This document shows positions 1-6,154 of a stretch of 28,176 nucleotides of DNA, piece after piece. A model generated the notes under the pieces. The model was given only the letters and a program-made list of their open reading frames with translations, was not told the origin of the DNA and ran no database searches. Position numbers and translations under genes: made by a program. Each line of letters opens with the position of its first letter. Position 1 is the first letter of the stretch. Where the stretch lies: NCBI GenBank assembly GCA_963582935.1, contig CAUZSH010000019.1:1-28176 (forward strand), given 5' to 3'. The stretch comes from CAUZSH01 sp963582935 (GTDB taxonomy: Bacteria > Pseudomonadota > Gammaproteobacteria > Francisellales > Francisellaceae).

Positions 1-2
1 CA

Positions 3-563
3 TGTCGAAACATATCTAAAGAATTGAAGTCGTCCGGTGCCACCATAATAGATGGTATTGATCTTACTCAAACAAGCAGTGCTGAAAAACTTCAAAAAAA
101 CATAGGGAACACCAAAATAGATATTCTCATTAATAATGCCGGTGCATGGTGTAATGACAGTATCAACCAGATGAATTTTGAGGGAATGATCAGAAACTTT
201 GAAATTAATACTATCGGCACATTACGAGTCGTCGATGCTCTTCGATCAAATCTTAGAAACCCATCTAAAATAGCCATCATTACAAGTAAGATGGGATCAA
301 TCTCTGATAATAGTGGTGGAGGGCGATATGGATACAGAATGTCAAAAGCAGCACTCAATGTTGCTGGAAAGAGTTTATCGATTGATTTAAAGCCTAACAA
401 CATTTCTGTTGCTATGATTCACCCTGGTTGGGTTCAAACGGATATGGGTGGTGAAAATGCACTTATCTCTGCTAATGAGAGTGTGACTGGGACAATGAAA
501 GTAATTAGTAAAATGGATTTAACTGCTCGGTTACTACCGCGCCACAAATTTACCAATGATTGA
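3..563 (+). pseudogene. SDR-family oxidoreductase, 5' cut by window, C-terminus lost
   Basis: The reading frame is open to the window edge, so the N-terminal Rossmann glycine motif lies outside. Visible short-chain dehydrogenase hallmarks are NNAG in a strand-turn context, a serine in the ITSKMGS stretch, and the catalytic YxxxK written as YRMSK, followed by the PGWVQTDMGG segment typical of small classical SDRs. The family would use NAD(P)H to reduce a carbonyl; the substrate is unknown. After about MKVISKMDLT the protein no longer resembles an SDR C-terminus. From 523 on, the same DNA read in the +1 frame encodes the C-terminal part of an alpha/beta hydrolase, so the last 13 codons here are probably hydrolase DNA read in the wrong frame. 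I take this as a deletion fusion of two genes. Loss of about 15-25 residues may or may not kill activity. Confidence 0.75.
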
Positions 564-807
564 TTCCAGAACACCCGAATGGGAGCTTTTTGAATTTATG
601 CCAGACTTTGATGTGGAATCATTGAACATCTCTGTGCCAACACTTGTGATCTGGGGAGAGCAAGATCGAGCTTTAAATATAGACTGCTTATCTGGGTTAG
701 ATGGTTATGTTGACGATCTATCCATAGAGAGGATTCCAAATTGTGGTCACTTTTTGGTGCAAGAACAGCCTGAAAGAATCAATATTATTATTGAGGAATT
801 CCTATGA
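523..807 (+). pseudogene. Alpha/beta hydrolase C-terminal fragment
   Basis: This frame has no stop from 523 to the TGA at 805. It reads GYYRATN, then a proline-tryptophan stretch, then the VPTLVIWGEQD segment carrying the acid residue, then IPNCGHFLVQEQPE carrying the catalytic histidine. These are the C-terminal landmarks of epoxide-hydrolase-like or haloalkane-dehalogenase-like alpha/beta hydrolases, where YYRA comes just before the last strands. The nucleophile elbow and the whole N-terminal half are absent. An ATG at 556 exists but would give only an 83-residue tail without a nucleophile. It overlaps the tail of the preceding SDR in another frame, so it is a remnant left by the deletion that fused the two genes. 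A catalytic role is very unlikely. Confidence 0.75.
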
Positions 808-919
808 ATGCTAAAAGAAAACAAATAATTTGTATTGTAAGTGTAATAGGGTGGTAGGGTTCGTTAGCGTGGCAAATATAGCCTTTAATTGAACCGGTTT
901 CTTTACGTTTCTTATTCAT
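788..919 (-). CDS. Possible 43-residue membrane peptide
   Basis: A short minus-strand ORF whose ATG overlaps the stop of the 79-residue gene upstream (the stop of one lies inside ATGAATAA). It has a basic, polar N-terminus (KKRKETG) and one hydrophobic stretch near the C-terminus (about residues 26-41). Its 3' end runs antisense to the tail of the hydrolase fragment. No Shine-Dalgarno sequence is visible, so only coupled translation could support it. I do not recognise it and it may be a chance ORF. Confidence 0.2.
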   Translation of the reverse strand: MNKKRKETGSIKGYICHANEPYHPITLTIQIICFLLAFIGIPQ

Positions 920-1151
920 CGCCATTATCGTTATCTGGTTTCCATTCTCTCAACTTCATTTTAATCAATGAATCATAGCTTTTCTGTGTCTTAATCGATT
1001 CAAGAGCAGACTCAATCGCAATAGCTGATCCTTTGCCTTGGTCTTCGCTCTCATAGTTTTTTGGAAGTTGTACGGTCATTACCTCATAGCATGTATTGCC
1101 ATCACGCATGAACTCGCAATCGAATGTTAATGTAAAAGTATCATTTACCAT
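912..1151 (-). CDS. Hypothetical 79-residue protein, last firm ORF of the thioesterase cluster
   Basis: I do not recognise this protein. It starts with ATG one base after the stop of a 28-residue ORF (TGATATG arrangement), which argues for translation coupled to its neighbours. It is small, soluble and acidic at the C-terminus (ends in DNDNGDE), with two cysteines near residues 12 and 21 and a central alanine-rich helix-like part (SAIAIESALESIKTQ). No signal peptide or membrane segment is visible. The order beta-rich N-terminus followed by helix loosely resembles the dsRBD-like ORF at the head of the cluster, but I cannot show homology. Confidence 0.5.
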   Translation of the reverse strand: MVNDTFTLTFDCEFMRDGNTCYEVMTVQLPKNYESEDQGKGSAIAIESALESIKTQKSYDSLIKMKLREWKPDNDNGDE

Positions 1152-1152
1152 A

Positions 1153-1239
1153 TCAAGCAGCCACCCATTTTTTTAGCAACGAAATTTCCTCAATCTTCTC
1201 AATCTCGACTTTTGTGTTTTTTCTTTGTGCGATTGTCAT
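1153..1239 (-). CDS. 28-residue ORF coupled to the thioesterase stop
   Basis: The ATG overlaps the TGA of the thioesterase gene in an ATGA junction, and its own TGA lies one base before the ATG of the 79-residue ORF. The peptide begins MTIAQRKNTKVEIEKIEE and ends in KKWVAA. It is strongly charged and amphipathic, and looks helical. Tight spacing on both sides is the only evidence for it. It could be a small protein, a coupling leader for the downstream ORF, or the start of the next gene separated by a frameshift. Confidence 0.4.
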   Translation of the reverse strand: MTIAQRKNTKVEIEKIEEISLLKKWVAA

Positions 1240-1655
1240 TCATATTCCTTATTATTTGATATAGGCGTTGGCTCTCTATCACTAGATATTTTTACAAAGA
1301 CTAGCTCTGCTGTTGCTACCAATTCATTTTTTACATTATCATCAGTCATGAAAACATGAACATCTAATGTGACAGAGGTACGACCAAATTTATTAGGACG
1401 TGTGTATATATCAACTAAGCTGCTGGCATGTATAGGTCTTATGAATTCGACATCTTTTACGCTCCTAGTTACAACTCTACCTTGGCAATGATAAATAGCT
1501 GAGATACTTGCACCTACATCTATTTGACTTAATAGCCATCCACCAAATACAGTTCCACCGTGATTACAGTCTGATGGCATTGGTACAGTTCTAATAACCA
1601 GATCACCGTAGCCATCCAATGTCTTTAAAAAAAATTCTGTGCTTTTTTTATTCAT
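1236..1655 (-). CDS. yciA: Hotdog-fold acyl-CoA thioesterase, YciA type
   Basis: It hydrolyses acyl-CoA thioesters in the cytoplasm, releasing CoA and a carboxylate. The sequence follows the YciA pattern throughout: VIRTVPMPSDCNHGGTVFGGWLLSQIDVGA, where GGW and the aspartate on the central helix mark the active site, then RVVTRSVKDVEFIRPI and a C-terminal strand region ending in ELVFV. An upstream TTG would add five residues. I chose the ATG at 1655 because it lies eight bases past the stop of the preceding ORF and gives about 139 residues, close to the usual length for the family. Its TGA overlaps the ATG of a 28-residue ORF, so the genes are probably co-translated. The physiological substrate cannot be read from the sequence. 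Confidence 0.85.
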   Translation of the reverse strand: MNKKSTEFFLKTLDGYGDLVIRTVPMPSDCNHGGTVFGGWLLSQIDVGASISAIYHCQGRVVTRSVKDVEFIRPIHASSLVDIYTRPNKFGRTSVTLDVHVFMTDDNVKNELVATAELVFVKISSDREPTPISNNKEYE

Positions 1656-1662
1656 CTTTAGC

Positions 1663-1929
1663 TTATCCAATATCTATTTCCTTTTTTCTTCTAATCAAAA
1701 CACCCATATCCCCAACAACACCAAGCACCTTTTCAGCGACCAACTCCCTCACTTCGTACCTTGCACCGTCTGAGACGGTTTCCTTGATCTCTAAACTTGG
1801 AATGGAACAGGTCACTTGCCACTGGCTATTTTCCTGTTCGGTGAATTCGTAAGAGGGCAGGGGCGTGTCATGACGTACCATTAGGTTGTCTAGTTTGGTT
1901 ATTGGTGAGGGTGATTTCGTCAGTTTCAA
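1663..1929 (-). CDS. Small protein resembling a double-stranded RNA-binding domain
   Basis: The 88 residues contain, in order, a short helix-like N-terminus, PLPSYEFTEQENSQWQVTC (first strands, with the P-x-Y start), SIPSLEIKETVSDGARYEV, and a final helix RELVAEKVLGVV. This order, and the glycine before the last helix, resemble a stand-alone dsRBD as found at the C-terminus of RNase III. The usual KKxAK lysines of loop 4 and helix 2 are largely absent (ARYEVRELVAEK), so RNA binding is uncertain. The only in-frame starts are TTG at 1929, preceded closely by a stop, or ATG at 1881, which would trim the first helix. Neither has a strong ribosome-binding site. It may therefore be a 5'-truncated gene. 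It leads the YciA cluster, with eight bases between its stop and the thioesterase ATG. Confidence 0.5.
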   Translation of the reverse strand: MKLTKSPSPITKLDNLMVRHDTPLPSYEFTEQENSQWQVTCSIPSLEIKETVSDGARYEVRELVAEKVLGVVGDMGVLIRRKKEIDIG

Positions 1930-2068
1930 TTTTCTATTTTATTATCGTTTTTATATAAATATTATACCACTAAACCACCCACCTACGAGATAAATAATTG
2001 TTGGGGATTGTTATGATGGTGTGTGATTGTATTTTTTCGTGAGGAAGTGTCCGAAGATGCTAAATTTG

Positions 2069-2197
2069 TTATTCTGGTGCTGGTATACCAATACTATGAT
2101 AACCCGAGTCAACATGTATAATTTCTCCCGTAATGCCACCAGCTAAGTCGGAACATAAAAAAGCAGCAGTATTGCCTACATCCATAATTGTCACAAA
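2069..2197 (-). pseudogene. fabI: fabI 3' fragment (enoyl-ACP reductase C-terminus)
   Basis: Read on the minus strand, this stretch gives VTIMDVGNTAAFLCSDLAGG, then ITGEIIHVDSGYHSIG and a short tail before the TAA at 2069. That is the C-terminal 40 or so residues of the SDR-type enoyl-ACP reductase FabI (usual wording DVGNTAAFLCSDLASGITGE...HVDGGY). A TGA stops the frame at 2198-2200, where the similarity also ends, so the first five sixths of the gene are missing. A plus-strand ORF starting at 2133 is in its first part only the antisense of this remnant. An intact fabI must lie elsewhere if the organism uses this step of fatty-acid synthesis. Confidence 0.8.
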
Positions 2198-2200
2198 TCA

Positions 2201-2351
2201 ATCAAGCGAGAGTGTTATTGACACCAAAGAATACGATCAAAAGTACCTCGATGCACAAGGTAAATTTGATATTCGTCTCTATGGAAAAGACGTAGCAAGA
2301 GATTTAGCGCCATTGGCAAAAGAGGTTGCAGACCATGCTTGCTGTTATTAA
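2201..2351 (+). pseudogene. Unrecognised coding fragment beside the fabI remnant
   Basis: From about 2201 the plus-strand frame looks genuinely coding: a charged stretch ESVIDTKEYDQKYLDAQGK, then FDIRLYGKDVARDLAPLAKE, ending in VADHACCY and a TAA. The frame continues upstream only as antisense of the fabI remnant, so the 5' end of this gene was probably lost at the junction near 2200. I cannot name the family. The following ORF starts inside its last codons in the next frame, which could be a normal gene overlap or a frameshift in one longer gene. Confidence 0.35.
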
Positions 2352-2472
2352 GCCTCCGATTATCAATGCCAATAGCGGAATTAATAACTTTCTTGTTGCG
2401 GATTTTATGATCTGTAACGCGCCGCTGACCAATGACAGCAACGGTTTGAGAGTGGTACATTTGTTGCGGTAG
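2335..2472 (+). CDS. Unrecognised 45-residue ORF overlapping the previous fragment
   Basis: The ATG at 2335 is preceded by AAGAGG nine bases upstream, a fair ribosome-binding site lying inside the preceding frame. The product runs MLAVIKPPIINANSGINNFL, then VADFMICNAPLTNDSNG and ends RVVHLLR at a TAG. It has the composition of real protein, with no membrane segment. The 17-base overlap with the upstream fragment suggests either a paired small-gene arrangement or one gene split by a -1/+2 frameshift. It lies just downstream (3') of frmB, on the opposite strand. I cannot assign a function. Confidence 0.35.
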   Translation: MLAVIKPPIINANSGINNFLVADFMICNAPLTNDSNGLRVVHLLR

Positions 2473-2507
2473 AGCCAAAAGTTTTAATGCGACAGAACCG
2501 TTCTATT

Positions 2508-3359
2508 CTAGCGAGGGCTATTATGGATTAATCCTAGAGCTTTGGCGTGATGTTTGATATGTGACTTTATAAAACTAGCGATAAAATAATAGCTGTGATC
2601 ATAACCCATTTGCATTCTAAACTTTAGCGGGTATCCTGCTTTTTCAGCGGCGGTTATCAATGCTTGAGGCTTTAATTCAAGGGATAAGAAATCATCATTA
2701 TCCCCTTGGTCAATCAGCAGAGGTAAATGTTCTGTTGTAGAAGCAATTAAATGACAAGCATCATATTCAAGCCATTTATCTTTATTGTCACCCAAATAAC
2801 CGCTAAATGCTTTAATTCCCCAAGGGCACTCCGCAGGGTTCACAATTGGCGCAAAAGCCGAAATAGACTGATAGTGCCCTAGGTTTTTAAAAGCACAAAC
2901 TAAGGCACCATGTCCACCCATTGAATGCCCAGAAATAGATTTTTTATCTGAGACATTGAATTGGGATTCAACCAATTTGGGTAGCTCTGAAGTCACATAA
3001 GAATACATATTATAGTGCTTAGACCAGGGTGCTTGTGTGGCATCTACATAGAACCCAGCACCCGACCCAAAGTCATAGGCATCTTCTTGTCCAGCAAGAT
3101 CTATTCCTCTAGGACTTGTGTCAGGGCATACTATGGCTAAGCCATAGTATGCCGCGTGTTTTAAAGCGCCTGATTTTTGGCAAAAATTTTCATCATTGCA
3201 GGTTAAGCCAGACAGCCAATATAATACTGGCACAGCTTTATGTTTGGCTTGTGGTGGTAAATAAATCGCAAACGTCATGTCGCAATTTGTGGCGGTTGAC
3301 CTGTGTTTGATGCGTTTTAAAACACCTTCAAAAACTTTATTTTCAGATAAAATTTCCAT
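2508..3359 (-). CDS. frmB: S-formylglutathione hydrolase
   Basis: It hydrolyses S-formylglutathione to glutathione and formate, the second step of glutathione-dependent formaldehyde detoxification in the cytoplasm. This is an esterase-D-type alpha/beta hydrolase: VLYWLSGLTCNDENF oxyanion region, the nucleophile elbow GHSMGGHGA, the aspartate in DQGDNDDFL and the histidine in YDHSYYF, in normal order and spacing. About 283 residues from the ATG at 3359, typical for the family. A longer start at 3374 exists, but the ATG at 3359 has AGAGGTG at the right distance, and that ribosome-binding site lies inside the longer version. The gene follows frmA by 25 bases on the same strand, so both are surely one operon. 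Confidence 0.93.
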   Translation of the reverse strand: MEILSENKVFEGVLKRIKHRSTATNCDMTFAIYLPPQAKHKAVPVLYWLSGLTCNDENFCQKSGALKHAAYYGLAIVCPDTSPRGIDLAGQEDAYDFGSGAGFYVDATQAPWSKHYNMYSYVTSELPKLVESQFNVSDKKSISGHSMGGHGALVCAFKNLGHYQSISAFAPIVNPAECPWGIKAFSGYLGDNKDKWLEYDACHLIASTTEHLPLLIDQGDNDDFLSLELKPQALITAAEKAGYPLKFRMQMGYDHSYYFIASFIKSHIKHHAKALGLIHNSPR

Positions 3360-3384
3360 GTTCACCTCTGGCATATAAGCTTAA

Positions 3385-4494
3385 TTAAAATAGGATAACA
3401 GAGCGAATGCTTTCACCAGAATGCATTAAATCAAACGCCTTGTTAATATCTTCTAAGCCCATCGTGTGTGTCACCATAGGGTCAATGATGATATCGCCTT
3501 TCATATATTTTTCTACATAATCTGGTAATTCAGTGCGTCCTTTTACGCCACCAAATGCTGTTCCACGCCAGACCCTTCCTGTCACTAATTGAAATGGACG
3601 CGTTGAAATTTCTTGTCCTGCCCCTGCAACGCCAACGATCACAGACTCACCCCAGCCTTTATGACAGCATTCCAAAGCACTGCGCATGAGGTCAACATTA
3701 CCAATACATTCAAAGGAATAGTCCACACCACCATCCGTTAAATCAACAATAACATCTTGAATTGAGGCGTCGTAGTTTTTAGGGTTTATAAAATCTGTCG
3801 CACCGAGCATCTTTGCCATTTCGAATTTATCTTCATTAATGTCAATCACGATAATACGTTCAGCTTTTGCCATAACCGCACCTTGAACCGCAGAAAGGCC
3901 AATACCACCAAGTCCAAAGATTGCCACACTTGCGCCAGCCTCGACTTTGGCAGTATTTAATACTGCACCAATACCTGTTGTAATCCCGCACCCCAATAAG
4001 CAGACTTTATCGAGTGGGGCCGCTTTATTTATTTTTGCTAAGGCAATTTCAGGTACCACTGTATATTCTGAGAATGTAGAGCATCCCATATAATGATAAA
4101 GTGTTTGATTGCCGAATTTGAAGCGGCTGCTGCCATCAGGCATTAACCCTTTGCCTTGTGTGGCGCGTATAGCTTGACACAAATTAGTTTTACCCGATAA
4201 GCAAAATTTACATTGACGACATTCAGCAGTGTATAGGGGAATAACGTGGTCGCCCGGTTTCAAAGTTGTTACACCAGCGCCAATTTCTTCTACAATAGCG
4301 CCACCTTCATGCCCTAAAATTGATGGGAAAATTCCCTCAGGATCCGCACCTGAAAGGGTGAAAGCATCGGTGTGACAAACGCCTGTTGCGATCATTCTAA
4401 TGAGTACTTCACCAGCTTTAGGACCTTCAACAGTAACCTCATCAATCACCAGAGGTTTCCCTGGAGAAAGTGCAATTGCAGCTCGTGATTTCAT
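3385..4494 (-). CDS. frmA: S-(hydroxymethyl)glutathione dehydrogenase (class III alcohol dehydrogenase)
   Basis: It oxidises S-(hydroxymethyl)glutathione, formed from formaldehyde and glutathione, to S-formylglutathione with NAD+. It belongs to the zinc-dependent medium-chain dehydrogenases. Visible features are the catalytic zinc site (GVCHTD, then GHEGG), the four structural-zinc cysteines (CRQCKFCLSGKTNLC), the class-III-specific MPDGSSRF and YHYMGCSTFSEY segments, and the Rossmann motif GLGGIG. The start at 4494 (MKSRAAIAL) matches the usual N-terminus and gives 369 residues. An ATG at 4530 adds 12 residues outside the family norm; neither start has a clear ribosome-binding site. It heads the frmA-frmB operon. 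No frmR repressor gene is nearby, so regulation is not apparent. Confidence 0.95.
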   Translation of the reverse strand: MKSRAAIALSPGKPLVIDEVTVEGPKAGEVLIRMIATGVCHTDAFTLSGADPEGIFPSILGHEGGAIVEEIGAGVTTLKPGDHVIPLYTAECRQCKFCLSGKTNLCQAIRATQGKGLMPDGSSRFKFGNQTLYHYMGCSTFSEYTVVPEIALAKINKAAPLDKVCLLGCGITTGIGAVLNTAKVEAGASVAIFGLGGIGLSAVQGAVMAKAERIIVIDINEDKFEMAKMLGATDFINPKNYDASIQDVIVDLTDGGVDYSFECIGNVDLMRSALECCHKGWGESVIVGVAGAGQEISTRPFQLVTGRVWRGTAFGGVKGRTELPDYVEKYMKGDIIIDPMVTHTMGLEDINKAFDLMHSGESIRSVILF

Positions 4495-4656
4495 ATATTT
4501 ATAACCATTAATTTTTAGCACATTGGTCATGAATGTTACGCTATATAGTTGATGGAGTGTATGCTTTTATAGTAAAAAGTCTTCAAATGGGACGCAGGTA
4601 AAGTACTAGAATGAACGTAAACGCTCAGACCCCTCTCTTATTTTGTTGCAACTTGT

Positions 4657-4740
4657 ATGGTATTAGAAATAGGTGGATCAGAGCCGAGTCACGTGCATCC
4701 CTTGGCGCTGAAGGTGATGAATGAAGTAGGTATTGCTTAA
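4657..4740 (+). pseudogene. Arsenate reductase (LMW-phosphatase type) fragment
   Basis: This plus-strand frame reads GGSEPSHVHPLALKVMNEVGI before a TAA. That matches the mid-section of thioredoxin-coupled arsenate reductases and related low-molecular-weight tyrosine phosphatases, where SAGxEPSxVHPLAxxVMxExGID follows the first helix. The P-loop with its catalytic cysteine, which should lie about 40 codons upstream, is missing in any frame, as is everything after GI. Only about 22 residues are recognisable, so this is a fossil, not a gene. Confidence 0.6.
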
Positions 4741-4754
4741 TTAAGAGTATTACT

Positions 4755-5105
4755 TTAGCTTGCTTGGAAAATTGAAAGATTAAGTTTTGTGCTTTCACCT
4801 AACCAAGATGCATAGACTGTATGATCTTCAAGATTATTCCCAGTAAGTGGATGTACGAGAATATTAAGGGAACTTCGATGGGCATCAAGCCATGATATAA
4901 GCTCCTCAAACACATCGCTTGTGAAAAATATTTGACAGCTCCAGCATGGATGTGGCCCAACCAATTTTTCATGAATTTGTCCTACTGTAACTTCAAAAAT
5001 CTCGCCTGCATTTTCACACAGGGCAATGGCTTGATTCAGTGTGCTTTCGTTAAAATAAATGTGTGCATGATAGTGTGTATATTTGTTGATAGGTCGTTGT
5101 GGCAT
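4755..5105 (-). CDS. DOPA 4,5-dioxygenase-family protein
   Basis: This 116-residue protein has the family's conserved blocks in order: YHAHIYF, VGQIHEKLVGPHPCWSCQI, an aromatic-acidic helix FEELISWLDAHR, LNILVHPLTG, and DHTVYASWLGES. Histidines in HAH, GPHP and VHP are the likely metal-binding residues. Characterised members are extradiol-type ring-cleaving dioxygenases on catechol-like substrates; most bacterial copies are uncharacterised, so the substrate here is unknown. The start is well supported by AAGGAAGGA five bases before the ATG. It stands alone, with remnants on both sides. Confidence 0.85.
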   Translation of the reverse strand: MPQRPINKYTHYHAHIYFNESTLNQAIALCENAGEIFEVTVGQIHEKLVGPHPCWSCQIFFTSDVFEELISWLDAHRSSLNILVHPLTGNNLEDHTVYASWLGESTKLNLSIFQAS

Positions 5106-5433
5106 TTCATCCTTCCTTGATTTTATAAATATCAGATGTCAATAGTACTCGATAAGTTCTGCTGGAAGTAAGACATATATTGAGATATGTTGTACAGTAA
5201 TTTACTTGAATTTAAAATAATCTTGACGGGACATTGCCGTAAGTGGATCTGACAGTTTTACATATTTTCAATAAGTCTATTTCTGTTCCGGATACTCAAA
5301 ATTTCATATATTTTTACCTAATTGTTGTGTAATAATTGCACCATTAATCAATGCTGTAATAGAGTTTTAAGTTTTTATCATTAATTTTAATAGGTCAAAA
5401 CTTAAAATAAGAATATTTGGAGACGTAATCGTC
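5106..5433. other. Gene-free stretch between the dioxygenase and the POT remnant
   Basis: About 330 bases, AT-rich, with many stops in all frames. I see no coding similarity, no strong hairpin and no confident promoter. A Shine-Dalgarno-like GGAG stands near its right end, before the ATG at 5434. Confidence 0.5.
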
Positions 5434-5693
5434 ATGGAAGCAATTTTACATAACCCTACTAAAACCCTAGAGTATTCAAGTACTTAATGACATTTAATGC
5501 AGCCACTGGATTTTCTTATAGTTTAATAACTTCTTTACTAGCTCTTTTTTTAGTGCAATCTTTTAACATGAGTCCTAATAATGCAGTAGAAATAAATTCT
5601 TCTTTTATAGGTCTTTTATTTATCACACCGATCTTAACAGGTTATTTGGCAGGCGTGTTTGGTTTTATATATATTAGGGTATTAAACTTATGA
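5434..5693 (+). pseudogene. POT-family peptide permease, N-terminal remnant split by a frameshift
   Basis: A 17-codon ORF (ATG 5434, with GGAG upstream) reads MEAILHNPTKTLEYSST. It ends at a TAA that overlaps the ATG of a second ORF at 5487. The second reads through FSYSLITSLLALFLVQSF, NNAVEINSSFIGLLFITPILTGYLAG and then loses similarity. Together they look like the first two transmembrane segments of proton-coupled oligopeptide transporters (usual pattern ERFSYYG..LLVLFL, then A..I...F..L.Y.TP..GGYLAD). The remaining ten or so segments are absent. I infer one gene broken by a small frameshift and a large 3' loss; its 3' end overlaps the next gene's 3' end on the other strand. Confidence 0.6.
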
Positions 5694-5994
5694 AGTTAAA
5701 ATTACTATCAGTATTGTTATTCTGATTTAAGCTAAATCGTGTCAGGTATTTGGTATTGAGGATTGCCGCTAGGTATTCAATCGTTTTGCGAATAATGATA
5801 ATAGAGGAAACAATTGCTACAAGAAATAATAAAATACGAAAATAAAGATCTTTGGTTACTTCCCTATTTCGTAAAATTTCAAAATCAATAAAGAGGATTA
5901 AAATGGTGAGAACGCCAAAAAAGGGCGTACCAAGCAACAGCCCCCAACGTACGAGACTATTTGTTTCATGAATATCTTTTTTAGGTGCGTTCAT
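5674..5994 (-). CDS. Small two-segment membrane protein, unknown function
   Basis: The 106 residues start with a polar, charged N-terminus (MNAPKKDIHETN), followed by a hydrophobic segment at about 18-36 (GLLLGTPFFGVLTILILF), a charged loop (RNREVTKD), a second segment at about 51-65 (RILLFLVAIVSSIIII), and an asparagine-rich tail. I do not recognise a family. No good ribosome-binding site precedes the ATG, and the gene overlaps the 3' end of the POT remnant tail-to-tail by 20 bases. Clear membrane topology supports a real protein, but weakly. Confidence 0.45.
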   Translation of the reverse strand: MNAPKKDIHETNSLVRWGLLLGTPFFGVLTILILFIDFEILRNREVTKDLYFRILLFLVAIVSSIIIIRKTIEYLAAILNTKYLTRFSLNQNNNTDSNFNFISLIP

Positions 5995-6090
5995 TGGATG
6001 TTGTGATGATTCATTGTGTAGTAATTATAATATTTAGCACAGAGTGATTCAATTTGCGAGATTTGAGATGAAAAATCTGTCTATATTGGC

Positions 6091-6118
6091 TTGCCATAAC
6101 TCTTTAAAGTTTTACACT
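6091..6118 (+). promoter_or_regulatory. Candidate sigma-70 promoter for argD
   Basis: TTGCCA and TACACT are separated by 16 bases, matching the -35 consensus at five of six and the -10 at four of six positions. The expected start point lies about 30 bases before the argD ATG. Found by eye only. Confidence 0.4.
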
Positions 6119-6154
6119 TGTTTTCTAGAGACATAAACTTTATAAGCACCTGAA

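Noticed and set aside
2133..2351. 72-residue ORF as one gene
   Set aside because: Its first 20 or so codons are antisense to the fabI remnant; only the part after about 2201 looks coding.
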